Positions 1 through 8,264 of a stretch of 64,000 bases of DNA are shown one piece after another. The notes beneath the pieces were generated by a model. It made no database searches. It was not told the DNA's origin and saw nothing but the letters and a program-made list of their open reading frames with translations. The stretch comes from Caproicibacterium amylolyticum (GTDB lineage: Bacteria; Bacillota; Clostridia; Oscillospirales; Acutalibacteraceae), in NCBI RefSeq assembly GCF_014467055.1, contig NZ_CP060696.1, forward strand, positions 186,001 to 250,000, read 5' to 3'. The position numbers and the translations under genes are program-made. Position 1 is the first letter of the stretch, and the number at the start of each line of letters is the position of its first letter.

Positions 1-1230
1 GTTGCCGGGGTTGATGGCGGCATCGGTCTGGATGCATTCACGGCTGTAGCCGTTTTCATCGGTGATGGTGCGGTTCAAAGCGGAAACATTGCCGAAAGTA
101 GCGCTCGAAACCAATTCGCTGCCGCCGGGGTTTCCGATTGCAACAACTTCATCGCCGATTTTCAGGTTACTGCTGTCACCAAATTCAGCGGCAGTCAATC
201 CGGTTGCATTAATTTTGATTAGTGCAAGGTCGGTAACCGTGTCGCTGCCAATCAACTTTGCTTCGTAGCTTTTGCCATTGTTGAGTACGACTTTCAGTGC
301 GGAGGCACTCTCTACGACATGGGCATTTGTCATGATGTAGCCATCGCTGCTGGTGATAACACCGGAACCTTCCCCTGCAGGGGAAAGGCTGCCGGACTCT
401 TCAGAAGTGGAACCGGAGCTGGTGCCGCCGCTCTGACGGCCGTTCTGCTGGGTACCGCCATCCTGCCCGTAGCCGCCGAAATAGCTTGTATCATCATAGG
501 CAGAGCCGTTCTGCTGGGTACTGGTGCCGGAAAAGTCAAGTCCGCTGGAGGTGTTCTGATAGTTCTGAACCAGTACAACACTGGGAATCACCTTTTCGGA
601 GACTTGCTGCTTTGTTAGCACTTTCCCGCTGCCGGAAGCGGTAGAGGCGGCAGCACTGCTGGAACTGCCAATCATTTTTGTAATGGCAAATGCAGAATTT
701 CCGGAGCCGTTTGAACCAAATTGCACAACGCCATTGTTCACCAGAGCCACAAAAACGCCGATGGAGCAGGCGGAAATCATGAACCCGCCGACGATGCCGG
801 CTACTATGCGGACCCAGGCAGGTGAGCCTTTTTTGTCACGCGGCTTTTTCTTTTTGCTGCGGGGCTGTGCGCTGCTTGGATTCTGATACTGCGGCGGCTG
901 CCAGGTGTTTTGGTGCCACACTGGCTCCTGCTGGGAACTGTCCGGCTGGCCGCTGGTTGTGTAGTCACTGTACGGCGGCTGCGACTGTGTGGTGCCGTAA
1001 GGCGGGGTGTAACTGCTGCCGTTCTGCCACTTCGTAGAAGGACTGGTGTATCCCTCCGGTGTGTAATCGTCGGAGTGGATGCGTCCGGAGTGGTAGCTTT
1101 CACCGCTCCAAACAGCGCTGCTTCCAGTGTTAGAATTGGCATTTTTTTCTTCGCTATTCACATCGCTGTGATTATTTGTATTTTCGTTGTCAATCGGTGT
1201 GTTGTTGTTGGGATCATACATAGTGCTCAT
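1..1230 (-). CDS. htrA: HtrA/DegP-like trypsin-fold serine protease, N-terminal 410 residues (runs off window)
   Basis: Membrane-anchored serine protease of the HtrA family (extracytoplasmic quality control). Reading from the ATG at 1230, preceded by GAAAGGA, a long Asn/Ser/Gln/Pro-rich cytoplasmic region of about 135 residues ends in a basic KKKK stretch. One membrane segment (about 139-165) follows, then a Ser/Gly-rich linker and the protease domain. The catalytic His is visible in TNAHVV (about residue 304) and the Asp in TDLALIKI (about 332). The frame reaches the window edge inside CIQTDAAINPGN, directly before the expected GNSGG serine, so the catalytic Ser and any PDZ domain lie outside. 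Family assignment is firm; the number of PDZ domains cannot be seen. Confidence 0.93.
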   Translation of the reverse strand, partial: MSTMYDPNNNTPIDNENTNNHSDVNSEEKNANSNTGSSAVWSGESYHSGRIHSDDYTPEGYTSPSTKWQNGSSYTPPYGTTQSQPPYSDYTTSGQPDSSQQEPVWHQNTWQPPQYQNPSSAQPRSKKKKPRDKKGSPAWVRIVAGIVGGFMISACSIGVFVALVNNGVVQFGSNGSGNSAFAITKMIGSSSSAAASTASGSGKVLTKQQVSEKVIPSVVLVQNYQNTSSGLDFSGTSTQQNGSAYDDTSYFGGYGQDGGTQQNGRQSGGTSSGSTSEESGSLSPAGEGSGVITSSDGYIMTNAHVVESASALKVVLNNGKSYEAKLIGSDTVTDLALIKINATGLTAAEFGDSSNLKIGDEVVAIGNPGGSELVSSATFGNVSALNRTITDENGYSRECIQTDAAINPGN

Positions 1231-1370
1231 TCCTTTCACTAAGTGGTTAAGATCCTGATTTCTCCTTGACTGTGATATTATTATGCCCAGACAATGTGAA
1301 TACTGCGTGACGAATATCATAAAAGTTGATGATAAAAAGAATTTTTCGCCGCAGTGCTTTTGGAAAAAAC

Positions 1371-1408
1371 AAAAAGGACCTTGCACATTGCTGCACAAAG
1401 CCCTTTTT
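1371..1408 (-). terminator. Intrinsic terminator of the pyruvate:ferredoxin oxidoreductase gene
   Basis: On the minus strand a hairpin pairs AAAAAGGGCTTTGTGCA with TGCAAGGTCCTTTTT, with one mismatch, and runs into a T-rich tract. It lies 23 bases past the stop codon of the oxidoreductase. Confidence 0.8.
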
Positions 1409-1430
1409 ATATATAGGATTCTGGAAAATC

Positions 1431-4400
1431 TTATTGTTTAGACAGTTCCTCGAGATGCTCGTAATCCTTCTTAGCATCATCTTCAGCAGCTGCAAACAGC
1501 TTTTCAGCGCGATCCGGGAATGCACGGGTCAGGCTGTTGTAACGAACTTCACCCATGATGAAGTCACGATAATTTGCTGTCGGAGCCTTGCTGTCGAGGT
1601 GGAACGGATTCTCACCGTTGTCAGTCAGACGCGGGTCAAAGCGGAACAGCTTCCAGTAACCAGCCTGAACAGCTTTCTTTTCCTCGGTCTGTGCAATGCT
1701 CATGCCGCCCTTAATGCCATGGTTGATGCAGGGAGCGTAAGCAATGATGATGGACGGGCCGTGGTAGCTCTCAGCCTCATGGAAGGCCTTGATGCACTGG
1801 TTCATGTCAGCGCCCATAGCAACATGAGCAACATAAACGTAGCCGTAAGTCATCGCGATGCCGGGCAGATCCTTCTTTTTGGTAGCCTTACCGGTTGCGG
1901 CAAACTGTGCAACAGCGCCAGCCGGTGTGGACTTGGAAGCCTGTCCGCCGGTGTTGGAATAAACCTCAGTGTCGAAGACAAGGATGTTGACATCTTCACC
2001 GGAAGCGAGAACATGGTCAACGCCGCCGAAGCCGATATCGTAGCACCAGCCGTCGCCGCCGAAGATCCACATGGACTTCTTAGCAAGGTAATCCTTGTCA
2101 GCCAGAGTCTTCTTGGAAAGCTCGCAGCCAGCTGCGGCAGCCTTCTCCAGCTCAGGAATGAGGGCATCGGTCGCTGCACGGTTGTCGGTGCTGCTGTCCT
2201 TGGTGTCAAGGTAGTTCTTGCAGGCAGCTTTCAGTTCGGCGGAGGTCTTGTCGCCGTTCATGATCTGCTCTACATAGCTCTGCAGACGGCCGCGGATAGC
2301 GTTCTGAGCCAGAGTCATGCCCAGGCCAAACTCTGCGTTGTCCTCAAACAGGGAGTTGTCCCATGCCGGGCCAAAGCCGCGCTTGTTGCGGGTGTAAGGA
2401 GTGGAAGGTGCGGAAGCGCCCCAAATGGAGGAGCAGCCTGTAGCATTGGCGATATACATACGGTCGCCGAACAGCTGGGTTGCCAGCTTTGCATAAGGAG
2501 TTTCGCCGCAGCCTGCGCATGCACCAGAGTACTCGAGCAGCGGCTGCTTGAACTGGCTGCCCTTAACGGTGGTTTCCTTAAACTTAGCGAGGACTTCGGG
2601 CTTTTCGTCAATCTTCAGACCGGCGTTAAAGCCTTCCTGTGCGAACAGCTCGGTATCCATAGGCTTCATGGTCAGAGCTTTTTCGCCCTTCATGCCCGGG
2701 CAGACGTTGACACAGCTGCCGCAGCCCTGGCAGTCATAAGCGGAAACAGTGACTGCGAACTTCAGGCCGGGCATACCAGTCATATCTTTTGTCTTCTGGC
2801 TTGCAGGCATCTTTGCGGCTTCGTCAGCAGTCAGAGCGACCGGACGAATAGCAGCATGCGGGCAAACGTAAGAGCAGAAGTTACACTGGATGCAGTTGTC
2901 AGGGTTCCATTCCGGTACATCAATAGCAATGCCGCGCTTTTCAAATGCAGCAGTGCCGGCGGCAACAGTACCGTCAGCCATGTCTACAAATGTGGAAACC
3001 GGCAGCTCATTGCCCTTGTACTTGTTGGAAGGAAGCAGAACTTCGTTTGCGTACTTCTCGGCATCCTTGTATTCGCAGGAAACCTTTGCAACCTTGGAGT
3101 TATCAGCAGCACTCTTCCAGCTTTCCGGCACGTTTACCTTGTGGTATTCCTTGGCGCCGCGCTCGATAGCTGCATGGTTCATGTCAACAATCTTCTGGCC
3201 CTTCTTGCTGTAGGACTTTGTAGCGGCATCCTTCATGTACTGGATAGCCTGGTCAGCAGGAATGACGTTTGCAATGGAGAAGAAAGCGGACTGCAGGATA
3301 GTGTTGATACGCTTGCCCAGACCGATTTCCTTACCAAGTTTTACACCGTCGATGGTGTAAAAGTTGATGTTGTGGTCAGCAATGTATTTCTTCATCTTGC
3401 CGGGGAGCTTTGCATCCAGCTCTTCATCGCTCCACTCGCAGTTCAGCAGGAAGCTGCCGCCGTCCTTAATGTCCTGAACCATGTCGTATTCATCGACATA
3501 GGAAGCCTTGTGGCAGGCAACAAAATCAGCCTTGCTGATGTAGTAGGTGGATTTAATCGGCTTGCTGCCAAAACGCAGATGGGAAACGGTCAGACCGCCG
3601 GACTTCTTGGAGTCATAGGCAAAGTAGCCCTGTGCATACATATCGGTGTGGTCGCCGATAATCTTAATGGAGTTCTTGTTTGCACCGACAGTACCGTCAG
3701 CGCCCAAGCCCCAGAATTTGCAGGAGTGGGTGCCTGCCGGGGTGGTGTCGGGATTCTCTTTGACTTCCAGGGACAGATGGGTTACATCATCGTTGATGCC
3801 GATGGTGAAGCGCTTCTTCGGCTCCTTGGCTTCCATATTGCGGTAAACAGCAACAATATCGCCAGGAGTTGTGTCCTTGGAACCGAGGCCGTAGCGGCCG
3901 GTGAACACCGGAGTGCCCTGGAACTGGGTGCCGGCAAGAGCAGCCAGAATGTCCAGATACAGAGGCTCGCCGATGGAGCCGGGCTCACGGGTGCGGTCCA
4001 GTACGGAGATCTTCTTGACAGTGCTGGGCATTACATCAAGCAGATACTTCGGTACGAACGGGCGATACAGATGAACCTTTACCAGGCCGACCTTTTCGCC
4101 TGCAGCGCACAGGTAGTCAACAACTTCTTCAGCAGCTTCGCAGACAGAACCCATTGCAATAATGACTTCTTCTGCATCAGGAGCACCGTAGTAGTTGAAA
4201 GGCTTGTAGTCAGTGTCAATCTTTGCGTTGACCTGATTCATATAGTCAACCACGATCTCCGGCAGATCATCGTAGTATTTGTTGGAAGCTTCGCTTGCCT
4301 GGAAGAAAATATCATCGTTCTGGGCAGTGCCGCGGGTAAACGGATGCTCAGGATTCAGAGAACGGCGGCGGAAAGCGTCAACTGCGTCGTGGTCGAGCAT

Positions 4401-4982
4401 GTCGTCCAAGTCCTTGTAATCCCAGATGTGAATCTTCTGTACTTCGTGGGAAGTACGGAAGCCATCGAAGAAGTGCAGGAACGGCACGCGGCCCTTAATA
4501 GCAGCCAGATGCGCAACAGCACCCAGATCCATGGCTTCCTGCGGGCTGTTGGAGCACAGCATTGCAAAACCGGTCTGGCGGCATGCATAAATGTCGGAAT
4601 GGTCGCCGAAGATGCACAGTGCATGGGTAGCCAGAGAACGGGCAGCGCAGTGGATAACGCCCGGCAGCAGTTCGCCAGCAATTTTGTACATGTTCGGGAT
4701 CATCAGCAGCAGGCCCTGAGAAGCCGTGTAGGTTGTTGTCAGAGCACCGGCAGCCAGCGCACCGTGAACAGCACCCGCAGCACCGGCTTCGGACTGCATC
4801 TCTGTTACTTTGACCTTCTGGCCAAAGAGGTTCTCGCGGTCGGCAGCCGCATACTTGTCGGTCTCATCTGCCATCGGGGAAGATGGTGTGATGGGGTAGA
4901 TGGCAGCGACATCCGTAAACGCATAAGATACATGCGCGGCAGCGGTGTTGCCATCCATGGTTTTCATTTTCCTAGAATCCAT
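1431..4982 (-). CDS. nifJ: Pyruvate:ferredoxin (flavodoxin) oxidoreductase, single-chain
   Basis: Oxidatively decarboxylates pyruvate to acetyl-CoA and CO2 and reduces ferredoxin; it is the central step of clostridial fermentation, in the cytoplasm. The 1183-residue length is typical for the homodimeric enzyme. The N-terminal pyruvate/TPP domain has YPITPSSPMAD. Two ferredoxin-type 4Fe-4S motifs follow: CIQCNFCSYVCP near residue 692 and CQGCGSCVNVCPG near 749. The proximal cluster motif CAGCGETPY is near 819, and the TPP-binding GDGWCYDIGFGG with EVYSNTGGQ is near 974-1005. The ATG at 4982 has AGGAGG about 9 bases upstream; longer in-frame starts lack one. A single-gene unit with its own promoter and terminator. 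Confidence 0.97.
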   Translation of the reverse strand: MDSRKMKTMDGNTAAAHVSYAFTDVAAIYPITPSSPMADETDKYAAADRENLFGQKVKVTEMQSEAGAAGAVHGALAAGALTTTYTASQGLLLMIPNMYKIAGELLPGVIHCAARSLATHALCIFGDHSDIYACRQTGFAMLCSNSPQEAMDLGAVAHLAAIKGRVPFLHFFDGFRTSHEVQKIHIWDYKDLDDMLDHDAVDAFRRRSLNPEHPFTRGTAQNDDIFFQASEASNKYYDDLPEIVVDYMNQVNAKIDTDYKPFNYYGAPDAEEVIIAMGSVCEAAEEVVDYLCAAGEKVGLVKVHLYRPFVPKYLLDVMPSTVKKISVLDRTREPGSIGEPLYLDILAALAGTQFQGTPVFTGRYGLGSKDTTPGDIVAVYRNMEAKEPKKRFTIGINDDVTHLSLEVKENPDTTPAGTHSCKFWGLGADGTVGANKNSIKIIGDHTDMYAQGYFAYDSKKSGGLTVSHLRFGSKPIKSTYYISKADFVACHKASYVDEYDMVQDIKDGGSFLLNCEWSDEELDAKLPGKMKKYIADHNINFYTIDGVKLGKEIGLGKRINTILQSAFFSIANVIPADQAIQYMKDAATKSYSKKGQKIVDMNHAAIERGAKEYHKVNVPESWKSAADNSKVAKVSCEYKDAEKYANEVLLPSNKYKGNELPVSTFVDMADGTVAAGTAAFEKRGIAIDVPEWNPDNCIQCNFCSYVCPHAAIRPVALTADEAAKMPASQKTKDMTGMPGLKFAVTVSAYDCQGCGSCVNVCPGMKGEKALTMKPMDTELFAQEGFNAGLKIDEKPEVLAKFKETTVKGSQFKQPLLEYSGACAGCGETPYAKLATQLFGDRMYIANATGCSSIWGASAPSTPYTRNKRGFGPAWDNSLFEDNAEFGLGMTLAQNAIRGRLQSYVEQIMNGDKTSAELKAACKNYLDTKDSSTDNRAATDALIPELEKAAAAGCELSKKTLADKDYLAKKSMWIFGGDGWCYDIGFGGVDHVLASGEDVNILVFDTEVYSNTGGQASKSTPAGAVAQFAATGKATKKKDLPGIAMTYGYVYVAHVAMGADMNQCIKAFHEAESYHGPSIIIAYAPCINHGIKGGMSIAQTEEKKAVQAGYWKLFRFDPRLTDNGENPFHLDSKAPTANYRDFIMGEVRYNSLTRAFPDRAEKLFAAAEDDAKKDYEHLEELSKQ

Positions 4983-5060
4983 GAAATATTTTCCTCCTTT
5001 AGGAATGGTTGTATAGCCTAATGGTGTGCGGGCTTTCAAGCAGCACGCATTCCACCGTAA

Positions 5061-5089
5061 ATTCTAACACCATTTTGACTTTGTGTAAA
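5061..5089 (-). promoter_or_regulatory. Promoter for pyruvate:ferredoxin oxidoreductase
   Basis: On the minus strand, a -35 TTTACA (5089-5084) and -10 TAGAAT (5066-5061) are separated by 17 bases. Transcription would start near 5054, about 70 bases before the start codon. Confidence 0.6.
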
Positions 5090-5203
5090 GTGGATTTGGC
5101 GGGCAGTGTGAAAAATTTGACGAAATTCTTCTTCTGTGAAATCCACAGTGCCCAAAGTAAGGGCGCACACCGGCACACGTTCTCCCGCGGCAGCGCGCTT
5201 TGG

Positions 5204-5233
5204 TTGACAGCAGCCCCGGCCATGCTGTAAAAT
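5204..5233 (+). promoter_or_regulatory. Promoter for the CBS-domain membrane protein gene
   Basis: A perfect -35 TTGACA (5204-5209) is followed after 18 bases by TAAAAT (5228-5233), about 80 bases ahead of the start at 5320. Confidence 0.6.
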
Positions 5234-5319
5234 AAACGCAATATGTTGGCTGCGCACGGATAGTATCCGCTGAAAATGCAAAAATATTGCAGCCTGTTTT
5301 GAAAGGGGATATCTTTTTT

Positions 5320-6672
5320 ATGGCACCCGACCCTGACGGTACCGCATTTCCATGGGGCAGCCTGTTTCTGCTGGCTGTCCTGATTCTGATCAACGGCTTC
5401 TTTTCCGCAGCAGAAATCGCTGTTATTACGCTGAATGACAACAAAGTCAAAAGAATGGCGGAAAACGGCAATCGAAAAGCACAGACCATCATGAAGCTGA
5501 CGGGAAACTCCAATCGATTTCTGGCAACGATACAGGTTGGAGTAACGCTTTCCGGCTTCCTTTCCAGTGCCGCTGCGTCGCAGAGCTTTTCTGCTATGCT
5601 GGCGGATGCACTGCAGGTCACGGGGCTTTCCCGTGATGTTCTGCAGGGGATTGCTTCAATCATCATTACGCTGATCATTTCCTACTTCTCGCTGGTACTC
5701 GGTGAACTGGTGCCAAAGCAGCTTGCCATCCGCCGTGCGGAAACGATCGCGTTTCGCTTTGCGGGTTTCCTGAACGGCTTGGCGACATTTTTTACGCCGC
5801 TTGTAAAATTGCTGACAGTTAGCACGACCGCTGTTCTGCGGCTGTTTGGCATTCGTCCCGGTCAGGATGACGAGGAAACCGTGACGGAGGAGGAGATTCG
5901 CCTGATGGTGGATGAGGGCGAGGAACGCGGTGTGATTGAGGAAACCGAAAAGGATATGATTTCCAATGTACTGGACTTTGACGACAACCCTGTTTCGGAA
6001 ATGATGACGCACCGCACTGAAATCGCCGCCGTGGAGGATACCGATACGCTGCAGGAAGTGGTGCAGCTCTCCATGGAAAAAGGTTTTTCCCGCATCCCGG
6101 TTTACCATGAGGATTTGGATAATATTCTTGGCTTTATATATGTTAAGGATTTATTAAAATTTATTGGACATACACCGCAGGATGTGAAGCTGACGGACTT
6201 GATGCGCCCGGCAGCCTTTGTACCGGAAACGCAGTCCTGCAGCAAGCTGTTTCAGGAAATGACCGAGCAGCACCGCCAGATCGCCGTTATTGTGGATGAG
6301 TACGGCGGCACCGAGGGACTGGTTACGCTGGAGGATCTGCTGGAATCCATTGTGGGCAATATTCAGGATGAATATGACCATGAGGAGGAAGAGATACTGG
6401 AGGACGGCCCGAACCGCTGGTCGGTGGATGGTGCTCTTTATATCGACGAAGTGGAGGATTTGACTGGTGCGGTTTTGCCCGAAGGCGATTATGATACACT
6501 TGCCGGCTTGATGGTGGAACGGCTGGGCCGCATTCCGCAGGAGGGAGAGCACCCAACCGTGACCTGCGGCCAGCTGACGCTGACCGCCCTGCATGTACAG
6601 GACAGGCGCATTGAACGTATACAAATAAAAAAAGCAATTCCTGCGCAGCAGCAGGAAAGTGAAACGAAATAA
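5320..6672 (+). CDS. CNNM/TlyC-type membrane protein with DUF21, CBS pair and CorC_HlyC domains (hemolysin family protein)
   Basis: 450 residues. The N-terminal DUF21 (CNNM) membrane domain covers about residues 1-190 with several hydrophobic segments, including LLAVLILINGFFSAAEIA. A CBS-domain pair follows (about 205-325, with SRIPVYHED and AVIVDEYGGTEGLVTLEDLLE), then a C-terminal CorC_HlyC domain (about 345-430). Members of this family are linked to Mg2+/Co2+ efflux or homeostasis; the hemolysin name is historical. The ATG at 5320 has GAAAGGGG 11 bases upstream; an earlier in-frame ATG at 5287 lacks a site. Monocistronic, ending in a strong terminator. The transported ion cannot be told from sequence. 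Confidence 0.92.
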   Translation: MAPDPDGTAFPWGSLFLLAVLILINGFFSAAEIAVITLNDNKVKRMAENGNRKAQTIMKLTGNSNRFLATIQVGVTLSGFLSSAAASQSFSAMLADALQVTGLSRDVLQGIASIIITLIISYFSLVLGELVPKQLAIRRAETIAFRFAGFLNGLATFFTPLVKLLTVSTTAVLRLFGIRPGQDDEETVTEEEIRLMVDEGEERGVIEETEKDMISNVLDFDDNPVSEMMTHRTEIAAVEDTDTLQEVVQLSMEKGFSRIPVYHEDLDNILGFIYVKDLLKFIGHTPQDVKLTDLMRPAAFVPETQSCSKLFQEMTEQHRQIAVIVDEYGGTEGLVTLEDLLESIVGNIQDEYDHEEEEILEDGPNRWSVDGALYIDEVEDLTGAVLPEGDYDTLAGLMVERLGRIPQEGEHPTVTCGQLTLTALHVQDRRIERIQIKKAIPAQQQESETK

Positions 6673-6676
6673 ATTT

Positions 6677-6717
6677 GAAAGCCGAACCGCGTTTTGAGGT
6701 TCGGCTTTCATTTGCAT
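6677..6717 (+). terminator. Intrinsic terminator of the CNNM gene
   Basis: Perfect 12-bp stem (6677-6688 with 6698-6709, GAAAGCCGAACC) around a 9-base loop, directly after the stop codon and followed by a T-rich run. Confidence 0.85.
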
Positions 6718-6740
6718 TTTTGTAAAGTTTCGTGTACAAT
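6712..6740 (+). promoter_or_regulatory. Promoter of the queT leader
   Basis: -35 TTGCAT (6712-6717), 17-base spacer, -10 TACAAT (6735-6740). The predicted start falls at about 6746, which is the first base of the leader's closing stem. Confidence 0.75.
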
Positions 6741-6745
6741 GATAT

Positions 6746-6843
6746 GCGCTGCCGAAAGGTTTCGGCGGGCGGTCCGTCGTGAGTTCCGGACCTAAAATAT
6801 TTACTAGGGCAGCGCCTTTGCAGGGCACTGCCTACTGGAGGAA
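6746..6843 (+). promoter_or_regulatory. Structured leader of queT, candidate preQ1 riboswitch
   Basis: The 5' end GCGCTGCC (6746-6753) pairs perfectly with GGCAGCGC (6808-6815). It encloses two hairpins: CCGAAAGGTTTCGG (6752-6765) and a GGTCCG/CGGACC stem (6771-6776 with 6787-6792), followed by an A/T-rich strand. An alternative pairing is possible between GGCAG (6808-6812) and CTGCC (6828-6832), the latter just before the ribosome binding site GGAGGA, as in a translational switch. queT genes are known preQ1 riboswitch targets, and the preQ1-III class was described from Ruminococcaceae. I could not match the class consensus by eye, so the ligand is inferred. Confidence 0.6.
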
Positions 6844-6849
6844 TTAAAT

Positions 6850-7398
6850 ATGCAGAATAAGAAGATGCCTGTGCTGTATTTGGCACAGGCCGGGGTCATT
6901 GCGGCCATTTATGTGGTACTTACGTTTTTGGCAAACGCACTCGGTATTGGCTCCATGGCCATTCAGTTTCGTTTCAGTGAGATTCTCACAATCCTGCCGG
7001 TGCTGACACCGGCGGCAATTCCCGGTTTGGCTGTTGGCTGTTTCCTTGGCAACCTTGCCACCAGCCCGCTGGGACCGGTGGACTGGGTCTTTGGTACAGC
7101 CGCGACCTTGCTGGGGGCGCTGCTGTGCTACGCACTGCGGAACTTCAAGTGGAAAGGGCTGCCGATTGCCTCGTCACTCATGGCGGTGGTGTCCAACATG
7201 GTAATTGTGTCTTTTGAAATTACCTGTCTTGGCAACGGCACAACGCTTTCCTTCGCGAACTTCGGCATGAAAGCGTTCCTGCTGACCGCGCTTTCCGTCG
7301 GCATTGGGGAACTGGTGATGTGTTCAGCAGCCGGTTTGGTGCTGTATCACGCGTTGGAGCGTTCCCATGCGGCACAGCGGCTGTTTGCCGCGCACTGA
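6850..7398 (+). CDS. queT: QueT family queuosine-precursor transporter
   Basis: 182-residue polytopic membrane protein with about five or six hydrophobic segments. It matches the QueT family (COG4708), substrate-binding (S) components of energy-coupling-factor transporters thought to import queuosine precursors such as preQ1. Characteristic stretches are AAIYVVLTFLANALG and IQFRFSEILTILPVLTP, near the N-terminus. The ATG at 6850 follows GGAGGA at 7 bases. No energizing module lies nearby, which is normal for ECF S-components that share one. Expression is probably controlled by the structured leader upstream. Confidence 0.88.
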   Translation: MQNKKMPVLYLAQAGVIAAIYVVLTFLANALGIGSMAIQFRFSEILTILPVLTPAAIPGLAVGCFLGNLATSPLGPVDWVFGTAATLLGALLCYALRNFKWKGLPIASSLMAVVSNMVIVSFEITCLGNGTTLSFANFGMKAFLLTALSVGIGELVMCSAAGLVLYHALERSHAAQRLFAAH

Positions 7399-7476
7399 AA
7401 AATTTTCAGGCACAGCCAACAATGAACTCATGAGAAAAAGCTGCCCTTTTGGGCGGTGCGTAATAGGGAAGCTTGG

Positions 7477-7507
7477 GCGGACGGCGATTGCTGTCCGCTT
7501 TCCTTTT
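7477..7507 (+). terminator. Probable terminator after queT
   Basis: GCGGAC (7477-7482) pairs with GTCCGC (7493-7498), followed by TTTCCTTTT. It lies about 80 bases beyond the queT stop. A moderate stem, so moderate confidence. Confidence 0.5.
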
Positions 7508-7591
7508 CGGCGGCATCCTTGCAAGCAATAGGTTGCTTGACTCGACTTGTTCAAGGCAGGGTTACACTTTGTATTTTACACAGGAGGAGTT

Positions 7592-8104
7592 ATGATCATT
7601 CAAACAGAACGACTGTATTTAAGGGAAATGGGACAGAAAGATTATCCGGCACTGAAAAAAATCCTGCAGGATCCGGATGTTATGTATGCATATGAAGGCG
7701 CTTTTAACGACCAGGAAACACAAGCGTGGTTAGATAAACAAATAAGCCGCTATCAGAAATTTGGGTTTGGACTGTGGGCGGTCGTGCTGCAGGAAACAGG
7801 TGAAATGATTGGCCAGTGCGGTCTTACAATGCAGCCCTGCAAGGGGAGAGAAGTCCTTGAAGTAGGCTATTTATTTCAAAAGAAGTTCTGGCACAAAGGT
7901 TATGCGTCTGAAGCGGCAATCGCTTGCAAAGAATACGCTTTTCATACATTAAATGCTGACGAAGTCTTTTCAATTATCAGAGATACCAATACTGCGTCCC
8001 AAAATGTAGCAATACGAAACGGGATGAAAGTTGTGGACAGATTTATAAAACACTATCGCAGTGTTGATATACCCCATTTTCTTTTTTCTGTTTCACGGAC
8101 ATAA
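7592..8104 (+). CDS. GNAT family N-acetyltransferase (RimJ/RimL type)
   Basis: 170 residues with the RimL-type start IIQTERLYLREM and the middle motif EVGYLFQKKFWHKGYASEA, the acetyl-CoA-binding region of GNAT enzymes. An RDTNTASQNVAIRNGMK segment near the C-terminus is typical of the group. Substrate unknown (amino acid, protein N-terminus or small amine). The ATG at 7592 sits behind AGGAGG; the longer frame from 7547 has none. Codon use is somewhat AT-richer than its neighbours, possibly reflecting transfer. Monocistronic with its own terminator. Confidence 0.88.
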   Translation: MIIQTERLYLREMGQKDYPALKKILQDPDVMYAYEGAFNDQETQAWLDKQISRYQKFGFGLWAVVLQETGEMIGQCGLTMQPCKGREVLEVGYLFQKKFWHKGYASEAAIACKEYAFHTLNADEVFSIIRDTNTASQNVAIRNGMKVVDRFIKHYRSVDIPHFLFSVSRT

Positions 8105-8164
8105 GCATTGAAACACATGTGAACCTAAAAAATTGATTTGTGTATTTATTGTTTCACATATGTT

Positions 8165-8208
8165 AAAAAAGACTCCCAAACACTTTTTCGGTGATTGGGA
8201 GTCTTTTT
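8165..8208. terminator. Bidirectional terminator between the GNAT and dipeptidase genes
   Basis: AAAAAAGACTCCCAA (8165-8179) pairs with TTGGGAGTCTTTTT (8195-8208). The A-run and T-run on the two sides let it work for the plus-strand GNAT gene and the minus-strand dipeptidase gene. Confidence 0.85.
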
Positions 8209-8264
8209 CATTACTGAGTTTCCAGGAATTCAATCTGTGAAGCCACCAGTTTTGTGCGGCTTTC

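Noticed and set aside
1326..5021. A 1231-codon open frame on the plus strand opposite the pyruvate:ferredoxin oxidoreductase
   Set aside because: It is the antisense shadow of a highly conserved enzyme with strong codon bias. It has no ribosome binding site, and its translation resembles no folded protein.
7523..7540. Small hairpin CAAGCAA/TTGCTTG before the GNAT gene as a riboswitch or attenuator
   Set aside because: Seven base pairs without poly-T or further structure; too little to call.
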